NCBI GenBank assembly: GCA_022578605.1
Contig: MU394057.1
Coordinates: forward strand, 1 to 64,000
DNA length: 64,000 nucleotides
Direction of reading: 5' to 3'
DNA from: Camillea tinctor
Lineage: Eukaryota > Ascomycota > Sordariomycetes > Xylariales > Xylariaceae
Shown: positions 55,512-64,000 of the stretch, in pieces
How positions within the stretch are numbered: the first letter of the stretch is position 1
Layout: every line of letters starts with the position of its first letter
Program-made: the position numbers and the translations under genes
Notes under the pieces: generated by a model
Told to the model about the DNA's origin: nothing
The model's database searches: none
The model's input: the letters and a program-made list of their open reading frames with translations, nothing else

Positions 55512-58069
55512 GGCTCCTTTTAGTTTTCTCATTGTGTAAGCCGAGGTCTTCCGATTGATCGGCTGTGCATGTTCTCTTTTGGCTTCTGAAACGATAGAGC
55601 AGCATGTGGTGTCTTGTCATGGTGTCAGAAGCTTAGTTTCTTCTGAGTGTGGTGCGTTTCTTTGTCATGTTTTATTCTTTTACTTTTTTTCCCCTTTAGT
55701 TGTTACGGTTCAGATTTTGTCAGGTCAGGGAGTTATACGGAGAAGATGGTGGGGGTTTGTTTCGCCCCCCCCCCTCTTTTTTTCCTTTTACTATTTTTTA
55801 CGAGCCCAAACCCCATCCCATATGAAAATGGCAGCCTCAATGTAACGTTGAGGATGTTACTTTCACGTGCAAATTTCTCTCTAAGAGGAGCTGATATCTC
55901 TCTTTCTCTCCTCCTTGGTAGGAAACCACCTAATGGCGGGTTGCACATACACATACATACATTGTACTGGATACATAGACGAGAGGTCCGAAGAAAACAA
56001 CCGGAAACACAACCTACTTTCAACAGCAAAAAAATCACAACAAAAGTGTATAGAATCAGCAATACCATAGAATAGGTGTGAAAATAGTTAGGGTAGGCTA
56101 GGTAAAGGGCACAGAAGGTAAAAATGGTTGGCTGGCTAGGCGCTTCATTTTTTTTCTCTCTTCTTTCTTTCCTATTTCCTCTCGAACGATTCAATAACTG
56201 GGTAAGCTAGAATAATTCAAATATAGAGAGAATATAAAGGCTTTGATGTCTACCCTTTCGCTTTTTTTTTCTTCTAACCTAGTTTCCGGCGCCGGTGAAA
56301 GATTCCCCTGTCCGCATTTCTTTCGCTTTGTGTTACGGTCATTTCCCGGGGTTTCGGGGACTAACTAATTCACGATTACATGCTCGGCTGAGGTCCCTGC
56401 ATTAGATAGGTACATGTACATATGATAAACAATGAATAGACCGACGAGAAGGAGGAAAAAGGGAAATATGAACGGGCTAAAGATAAGAAAAATGTTTATA
56501 TTACTATTACCATCATTTTACAATGTCGTTACGTGCTTACATAGTAAGTAGTTACTTCTATCTCTCCCCTTCCTCCGGAGGCGGATGGATGGAAGAAAAG
56601 TCCACGTTTATGGAACTAGTGAGTATAATGTTTTTTTTTGGTCCTTTAGCTTTTTAGCTTTATATTATCGTTTCTATCGTGTTAGCCAAGTCGGTCACTG
56701 CAGGCACATACGCAGGCGAGGCAAGGCAAGGCAAGGTAAGGTGAGGCAGGGTTGTATATGCATAACGTAGATTAGGAGAGAGTCCATGCCAGCTAGTGGA
56801 CCTGTGAAATTTATTTCCTATTTTGGAGGGTTTTTTTTTAAAGCTATAGTGATAAGACACATGATGTATGTGCAGGGTGAGGCATTGAAATTTGCATTTA
56901 GTATATTAACCTAGCGCGGTATTAATATGTTATATGCCCATAAAATTGGGTTTTCTAGATCTACTAGACTATGGATATGCATTTTATGTATATGTAGGTA
57001 CTTAAGGTACATTTTACAATACGTAGGTATTGCTCTTGTTGAAGAAAGGGGGAAACGTAATGCAAAAAGCAATACCGACTTGACAATTCTCACTCTATAA
57101 CAACAACACTGGATTCCTTTTCTGATCAATTTGTGTCTCTAGCTTTACTGCAGAGAGGAATAGCATATAAACACAATAGAAATAAGTCAAAGAAACTTTA
57201 ACATTCGTAGTAATGAGCTATGGCTAGCAATTGGTTTTTTATTCAGCGTTGATCCATCTTTTTTACACTAATAACAACACAGCCTAGAAAGCTCCCTACC
57301 ATACCTCCCATCTCTCAAGGCAAATATGACGAGGAAGGAAATGATGCAATGTGATGAGAACCGTTTCTCGACCAACTCAGCAGAATAATGTACAAGTAGA
57401 CAATAGGAGAAAAAAATAAGGGGGGAACCCCTATAGAAACCACCTGGCAGATCTGAAGAGGAAAACATCTTCTATATACTCAGACAAGCTTTTTTTGTTC
57501 TTTTTTTTTTCTTTTTCTTTTCCCTCTTCTGTGATGTTCTCTTCTTGAAATGTGCAAAAGTTCTCTTGATTGTTCAATGCCAAAGCATTCCGTATACAAG
57601 TATGGACGACAAACATATGCCAACCACCATCCCTTTCCGTCTTGTTCAGTTTCCAAGTTCTCCTATCAAAGAAAAGAAGAACATGGAGAAAAGCCCTTCA
57701 GGTAATGGTCTGTGGTTCTTCTTGTACTGGTTTCAACTTTGTGATATGGCATGACGTGTGTAATGCGTGCGTGTGTGATTAGAGACAGAAAGTAGTGTCA
57801 TTGTATCACATATGCTTGAGTTGTGTGTGGTGGTGACAGGTAAACAGTGCAAAGTGAGGAGGTTTGTGAGGAAACGTCCTAGAGATAGAGAGACAGGCAG
57901 ACAACATGAAAGAGACGTACAGTCTCAGCTCTAGATCCTGGTCAAGAGACGCAAATGTATATAAGGGTACAAAAGCAAGGCAAAAGACAAGAAAATGCCT
58001 ATCACTTTTGCCTTGTTCCCCCTAATACTTGAGCCGAGACAGAGCATCATGAGCGATCTGCTTTAGTTG
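55512..58069. other. Intergenic region between convergent genes
   Basis: About 2.5 kb. Frames at 55555-55845, 55733-56194 (minus), 57268-57468 (minus) and 57545-57754 have no domain. It contains a GGCAA-type repeat (56713-56750), homopolymer runs and AT-rich DNA. No gene supported. Confidence 0.55.
56713..56750. repeat. Imperfect GGCAA pentamer repeat
   Basis: Copies of GGCAA, GGCGA, GGTAA and GGTGA in tandem; related to the TTGCC repeat at 47459. Confidence 0.7.
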
Positions 58070-59674
58070 CTATTTGTTCTTTCCAGAGCCCTCAGCACGT
58101 CCATTGTCGGCGTTCTTGGGCGTGCACGGGCTGTACCACGGCTGGAAGCCCTCGGAATCGTACATTCCGTCGGGGCTTTCTTCTGTCTTGTCGTTGGTGC
58201 TGTCCTTTTCCTTGCCTTTGCCCTTACCCTTGTTCTTGTCCTTGTTCTTCCCCTTGTCCTTGTCAGCACCGCCTAAACCACGAAGTTTGGCTTCGTGTCT
58301 GTCCGGGCCCAGACCATACTGTCTCTCGTGCTCGATCAGCTCAGCGGAAGGACGCGGGCCAGACGGGCCCTGGGAACCTCTCTTGGACGAGGAGGCAACA
58401 GTAGACCCAAAGTTGAGAGGCTCGCGGCGCTTTCTGTGCTGAAATCGGGGTCGAGGGTCGGGGGCGCGGACGTGCTGGGGAGAGGCTACCGGAGTTGTCG
58501 GCGGTGGTGGGATGGTATATTCAGAATAAGGCTTGTCAGACATGGGAGAAGCTGGGCTTTCCTCAAACTGGGATTTCCAGCGGTAGGTCCTAGGATCTGG
58601 GCGAAGCAGGTTCTTGAACTGGCCCGGGCTGGTTGCCACAGGCGGCTCGGGGGAAGCGGGAGGGCCGGGAGGAGGGGGAGGGCCGAGAATATACTGCGGC
58701 TCAGCAGGCTTAGCAGACTCTGGGTCGGCGTCCCTGATGATGGCTTGAATCTTGGCCTCCCGGTCATCCTTCTCGGCGTTGCGTCCTAGAGGGTGCCATG
58801 TTAGCAAGTACTATTACCTATCAACTACGATTGTTTGTTTGTTTGTTTGTTTCTGCTACCACGATATCTAGGACATACCCTTGCTCTGACCAGCCAGACT
58901 ATCAGCATCGACCATCTCCTCATCAGGACCTTGCTTATCCTGGGTTCCTTGCTCAGATCGACCTTCAGGGACATAGCGATCGATTAATCGCCCTGCCAAC
59001 GACATGAATGTATCGTTATCTCGAGGAGGGGCAATAACGATTCGGCCCTCCTCCAACGCTTTCCTGCGCGCTTCTGCAGCCTTCTGCTTGCGGCCCTGGA
59101 TAATCCATTCCTCCTTGCTGCCATTGAATGGAATTTCGCGCCTGAAGACGAGGTACTTCTTCTTGGTGGGAACGAACGGGGGAGGCTGTCGCTCAATGAA
59201 CTCCATCGCATGCTTACGGGAGATGTACAACTTTCTGATCACCTCTTCCGCATCCTCTGCGGTGATGGGAGAGGTACCCGCGTAGTCATGGTAACTCAGC
59301 AAGTCGTTCAATTTCTTAGCGAAGCTTGCCCAATCATTCTTACCGCGCTTCTTTTGGAGATGCTCTCTGTGGCAGATCAGCGAGAATACGGCATATAGCT
59401 CGCGTTCTGACCACTCGCGGGCCGTGTTGGTAGGGGCCTCGACATCCGCCTGAGCGACATCCGTCTGGGAAGGGGACGAATCCTTTGCTGAAGAGTCGGT
59501 AACCGGCTCAGCAGCATCCTTAGCAGCTTCATTCTCAGCTTCATTCTCGGCTTCTTTTTGAAGAGTAGGAGACTCTTCTGCTGGAGTGGCGGGGGCCATC
59601 AGGGAGGCAACCTGAGCGTCCTGTTGGGAAGTGGACGACTCTGCTGCTGTTGCAGAGACAGAATCTTTCTCCAT
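58070..59674 (-). CDS. Unrecognised charged protein with a SANT/Myb-like segment
   Basis: Two exons (59674-58879, 58785-58070) joined by a 93-nt intron (branch GCTAAC) give 503 residues. Residues 1-85 are acidic, Ala/Glu-rich and disordered, with a duplicated EAENEAEN-type motif. Residues about 86-165 (REWSERELYAVFSLICHREHLQKK, then NDWASFAKKLNDLL) resemble a SANT/Myb-type helix bundle, followed by a basic KKKYLVFRREIPF segment. The C-terminal half is Pro-rich (GPPPPPGPPASPEPP), then basic with KDKGKNKDKNKGKGKGK-type repeats (about 444-460). I do not recognise a named family. Nuclear location and DNA or chromatin contact are inferred from the helix pattern and basic repeats. The start is the first ATG after the upstream stop. 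Confidence 0.75.
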
Positions 59675-61452
59675 GGTGTGCTATTGATATATAAAAGGGC
59701 AAGTGAGTAAAGTGTTAGATGTGGTATGGATAGATAGGGGAAGTATAATACAAAAGAAGATGAAAGTAATGCATACCTGAATCGAGGTGTCACAATTCAC
59801 CTAGGCCTTATAGGAGAAGAATCCGAAGATAGATGTGAGGCTATTGTGCCAATATTTCTTAACTTTAGGTTGCTGCTTCGGCAATACTGATATGGTCCTG
59901 GTGGTCCTAATGGTCGCGTTAGAATAGGGGGTTTGTGTATATAGAAGCTCAATATAAATGGGGCGGATGGGGGACATCATAGGAAATATTTTCTTCGGAG
60001 TGATTCCAAAGGGAACGAGGGAAGGTGCGGAATAATTAGAAAAAATAATACATGCCAGTAATATCAAGGTCAAGACGAAAGAAAAAGGAAATAGGGCCAC
60101 GAATGCCGCAGGTATGGGTGAATTGTACAAATTTTTATTTGGATGGGCTTGCATGAAGGTAGAAAGCGCGAGAAGGGAAACGAGGAAGTGATTGTTGGAG
60201 AGATGGGCAAGCTGGGTGTGGGTGAAAAAAAAAGAAAATAATAAATAATAAATAAATAAATAGGAACGTACCTCTCTTCAAGTTGGATGTACTGGAGCAA
60301 ACAAGATGAAGCAGGCCAGTAGCGTACCTGCGTTTTGGGGGGGATGTATACTGCGATGACTGGAGACTAGATGACTAGAAAGGAAAGACGATGGTGAACA
60401 AGTCTGTGTATGCAGGGTGGTGGGCAAGGACTGAACTGAAGTACCTCGTCCCAAAAGTTACGTGACAAGAGTAAGGGAATGAGAATGATGGAAAGAGAGA
60501 GGTGCAGACCAGACAAGGTCACAGAAATAAATAAATGAAAGTTGATGAAGTGAAATACCCCCTTTCCAATACTCAGCTCTAGAGAATGAGGTAGGATATG
60601 AGGTAGATGGGTATGTTGGATGGGAAGAAGTTGAGTTGGAATGGAAGAAGGATGTAGATTTGCACTCTTATGTTTTTCATTTGTTGTATGTGGAAGACCT
60701 TTTCTAGGTGCGTGTGGGAAAAATGTATGAATTGGGGGAATCTAGTCCTCCTCGTTGCTGGGACACGAGAATGAGGGTGGAAGGCATAAAGAAGGCAGGT
60801 AGGGAGTAGGTAGGTACTTTCCCATTACAGCTTTAAGAAGAACTTCCTCGAAAGAATCGACCTATGGTACATAGGGGTTGCCCGGGTGAGGGGGGAGTAC
60901 CAAGGTACTTTCGGTGAAGTGACTTGATGAAAAGTATTTGTCGTCCAATCCCTAGGCTATGTACCTCGAAGATGGATCGAGTGTCGCCTGCACATGCGAG
61001 TCGAAGTATTGCAAGGTATAGAACAGTATCGTCGTGATAGCTAGGAGGGTGATGCCGATTTTATGAGCACTGCCTGCCATCTATCCAAGCATCCACGGTA
61101 TCCATACACATGTGCATGTATATATGCAAACGAACATCATTTAACTATGCGAGTCTTCAAAATCTTTGAGAAAAAAATCCACTTGTATTCACGAATCTAT
61201 ATCGGTGTCTCCCCTGTCACCGAGATCCAGTCAAACCAACATGTCCTGGGTGGAGATTATCCCAATCATAAGTCTATCACCTACAACGCCGCCCAGATGC
61301 CATAATGCTGCCGGCTCTCCCCAATGTCTTCACCCATGAGGCGTTGTAAGCCCTTAGTATATACCCTGTGTTCGGTATTGGAAGGTATCATAACTATGAA
61401 ATGTTAGTATAGTGTGACCAATTCGAAAAGGGGGTAGGGGGCGGGGGTCGCC
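59675..61452. other. Intergenic region between two minus-strand genes
   Basis: Promoter of the unrecognised charged-protein gene and 3' flank of PIK1. It includes AATAA/AAATAAAT runs near 60230-60260. Frames at 59801-60154 and 60070-60300 (minus) and 61063-61305 (plus) have no domain. Confidence 0.5.
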
Positions 61453-64000
61453 TTACAGTCGTGTGTAATAGCTACCAAGGGACTTCCCAATAAGATCGGT
61501 CTCTACAAAGTTCTCGGCTTCATCCGCACTAAGATGTAACTGGAAGCGTTGTCGTAGGGTAGCTGTTGCTTGCACTACGCCAGCTGAATAGCAAGGCATC
61601 TTTGAGTCTCTCCCCATCATGCTGACTAAATCGATTATATTGTCCGCAGAACGACGTAAGGCTGATAAACAGTTAGAATTTAGTATAGAGGGTTTGCCGA
61701 GTTATGCTCAGTAGAATTGATCTCACCTTGAAACGCTTGTTTGCATAATGTTTTGAAATCCTCATAATCCGGAGAACCAACTCCGCCCAGCACGTCAACG
61801 TACTCGTACGTGAGCTTAAATGGAGCAGCTTCAAATCCAACAGATCCGGGAGAGTTTGAAAGCATAAATCCAAAATCGATGTGGATGATGTGTCCTTCGT
61901 TATCAATGAGCACATTGCCATTGTGGCGGTCTTTTAATTGTAAGATATACGATATGATGCTGTATGCTGCAAGTGAGCGCTTGAAGGCATCTACAGCCGC
62001 CTTATATGGTTCGCTGGTGGGTTTGCCGAAGGTCTTGACCCAATGGTCTTTGAGCGTCGCAAATCTCTTCCGAGTATTCACCCCTGATTCAATCGAGGCC
62101 AGAGTTAAGCTCCGTTTCAGCGAATGAAGTGACACTCCATTCGTGATGGTCTCTATAAGCCCCGAGGACTCTCCAGTGACAAGGATCCGCATAAGCTTTA
62201 CCCATACAGGAACACCCGCATCTACCCATATCTTATGGCAGACCTGGATGAGTTGACAGGCGAAAGCTTCCTGCCGGAGGTCAGCTCCCGTCTTGACAAT
62301 AACGCTGACAAGATCCCAGTTTTTCATCCATCCGTATGGCGAAGTCTTCCGGATTCGTTCTTTCTTGACGTTCCAAGCCTCGCCGAAGACTGCAGCGCTG
62401 GGATCATCTCGATCCCCCTTTCTCTGAACTCCTCCCGTCATCGCATCGTTTTCCATCCTGGCAGCGCCGGCGTTGATGTTACTGGCTGGATCAAACTCCT
62501 CATCTAGTTCGCCACCTTCCGTAGCTGAAGCTGGAGCCGAGGCTGAAGCCGAAGCCGATGAGGCGGCGGCGGCGGCGGCTGCCGCGGTTGTTGTTGACTT
62601 GGCTATGATCAAATCAAACGTCGGTCCGTGCCCATCGTCAAGATCAAAGCTCTGTTCCTCAAGACTTTGCATGCTAGCGATGATTTTGGACCTAATGGCA
62701 GCAACTTCTTGACGTGGTCTTTTCCCGCTCGTAGCCTCTAATTGCGCTAACATTTGGGATGCTGTCCGCATGTGTGTCGCTAATGCGGAGAAATCTGGCT
62801 GCTGCTGTGGCTGGTCACTTGTAGTATAGCTCCTGCTTGGTAACGATATTCTCTTCAACGAACCTGGGCTGCTCGACCTAGACGTAGATGCGATGGAGGT
62901 TTGCGGCGGGGGCTCGGATATAACAGGTGAATTTATAGTACCATTCGGCAGGCTTTTACGATGTGCGAGCACTCTCTCACGGTGCTGATCAAGAGAATCG
63001 TCATCGTCATCGTCGTAAGGTTTAAGCATGGGAGAGCTGCCTAGATCCCCAGAGGTTGGTTCAAATACACTGTCTATGTTATCAATTGCAGGTGAAGGCA
63101 TACGGTCATTTGTTGGCGCTCGTTGAGCGTCCGACAGATCAAATATTCGCCTTCGATTATTAGGCTCGGCCATTAGGTTGCCAAGGAGTCGTTGGTTATC
63201 CCCTGAGGTAGGATCGAAAGTAAAATCATCTCGGAGTATCTCAACCATCAACAGATATGGTACCTTCTCAGCGCTATTTAGCACGGTTGCTTCAGCAGGA
63301 TTCACTCTCACGACACGATGATGCCGGCTTTTTGAAGGTGATCCATCGACTAAGGTAGGTGGGCAGATGATGGGGATATCTAATTCAGCAGGTAAGTCTC
63401 TAGCAATGAGAGCGAGCTCAGCTCGCAAGGCGCTAAGACGTGCGGGCTTCGGCACACTGACAAGACGGTTCGAAATGTCTTCCAGTGCCGTTAAAAACAA
63501 AGTCTGAACACGGAAGTAGTTCTGTCGAAGCAACCTCGCCTTCTGCGCCTGTGTCATCTCGGCAAGACTTAGCAGAGTCTTTATATGATGAGAATGTCTG
63601 CGCGAAATGGTGTCTGTCGGACGTGGTAACCCAGCAGAAAGTGGAGTGGTCGGTCGAGTGACCATCTTAGGTGACCGTACCTCCGGAAGCGGCAGGGAGG
63701 AGGAACTCAGACGGGCCTCGATCAACTTGCCGTCGATAAAGGCTGGCTTTCGCCTCTCAGTGGTGTTATTATCAGAACTTTTTTCAGGTGGAGAAGGCGA
63801 GGATACCGCAGGACGGGCCAACTTCTCAGCAGACTGAGTGGGAGCTTTCGATTCGGGTGCACTGCCGATCCGTGGCCCGTCCCGTGGCCCGTCCCGTGGC
63901 CCATCCCGAGTCCGTCTTGACCTGGTCGTGCTGTTGCCGGTCACAGTTTGGCTCCTCGTTATTTTCGAGGCCTGGCTGGCTTCCGAGATGACATCACCGA
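61453..64000 (-). CDS. PIK1: Phosphatidylinositol 4-kinase PIK1 (5' end beyond the window)
   Basis: Two exons are visible: 64000-61727 (open through the window edge, so the N-terminus is missing) and 61661-61453, joined by a 65-nt intron (61726-61662). The reading frame gives 827 codons in the window, including stop. The kinase domain has the PI4K-beta/Pik1 hallmarks: FGEAWNVKKERIRKTSPYGW, DLRQEAFACQLIQ, the catalytic loop KDRHNGNVLI and the activation motif HIDFGFML. It ends with MMGRDSKMPCY-type and NFVETDLIGKSLGSYYTRL sequence from the last exon. The N-terminal part is Ser/Pro-rich with a poly-Ala/Thr stretch (about 62562-62600). It makes PI4P at the Golgi, needed for secretion and for flippases such as DRS2. 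The last exon was found by joining CAAG with the acceptor TATCAG. Confidence 0.93.
62562..62600 (-). repeat. Poly-Ala/Thr coding run in PIK1
   Basis: GCC/GCG and ACA/ACC repeats encode a run of about 10 Ala preceded by Thr, in a disordered linker before the kinase domain. Confidence 0.8.

Noticed and set aside
1..64000. tRNA genes
   Set aside because: I looked for B-box-like GGTTCGA-type segments on both strands; the few partial hits (for example near 6620 and 34702) lack an A box and a cloverleaf.
1..64000. Transposons, long terminal repeats and RIP-degraded copies
   Set aside because: No transposase, reverse transcriptase or integrase frame and no long direct or inverted repeat was seen; a dinucleotide-bias calculation would be needed to judge RIP.

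Overview
The window reads as nuclear chromosomal DNA of a filamentous ascomycete (Pezizomycotina, probably Sordariomycetes-like). The evidence is multi-exon genes with short GT-AG introns (mostly 47-110 nt) and CTAAC/CTGAC-type branch sites, wide AT-rich and pyrimidine-rich intergenic regions, and gene families typical of moulds: PEX26, a STAND/NLR-like NTPase, a secreted cyanovirin-N homology protein and a GPI-type cell-surface protein. The genus cannot be fixed from the sequence alone. I rebuilt 21 protein genes by joining exons by hand; nearly all junctions keep the reading frame and restore family motifs. No tRNA, rRNA, transposon or CRISPR array was recognised.

Layout. 0-24 kb: a small secreted protein; the alpha subunit of mitochondrial processing peptidase (-); a 4.9 kb gene-poor gap; an FHA-RING ubiquitin ligase of the Dma family (+); the mitochondrial oxaloacetate carrier OAC1 (+); the tRNA 2-thiolation factor CTU2/NCS2 (-); an APH-fold phosphotransferase (-); a Ser/Thr-rich GPI-type surface protein (+); and a PEX11-family peroxin (-). 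24-30 kb: an accessory stretch with an NLR-like STAND protein followed on the same strand by a secreted CVNH lectin-like protein. 30-46 kb: a dense housekeeping block with a GPHR/ABA-GPCR-like membrane protein (-), mitoribosomal mL46 (+), a PARN/CAF1-type ribonuclease (-), PEX26 (+), the SF3b subunit RDS3/PHF5A (-), a pinin/SDK/memA-domain protein (+) and an epoxide-hydrolase-like enzyme (+). 46-64 kb: the phospholipid flippase DRS2 (+), a mitochondrial alternative NADH dehydrogenase (+), an unrecognised nuclear-looking protein (-) and the phosphatidylinositol 4-kinase PIK1 (-), which runs off the right edge.

How the genes relate. Most are unrelated housekeeping neighbours. Themes that recur are mitochondria (MPP-alpha, OAC1, mL46, NADH dehydrogenase), peroxisomes (PEX11-like, PEX26), Golgi/endosomal membrane identity (DRS2, PIK1, GPHR) and RNA processing (RDS3 and the pinin-domain gene as a divergent pair; PARN-like; CTU2). 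The least ordinary parts are the NLR-CVNH pair, several unusual splice structures (a 78-nt in-frame intron, a GC-AG intron, a candidate 29-35-nt intron), and a 10-bp palindrome, TACCTAGGTA, found six times and only between genes.
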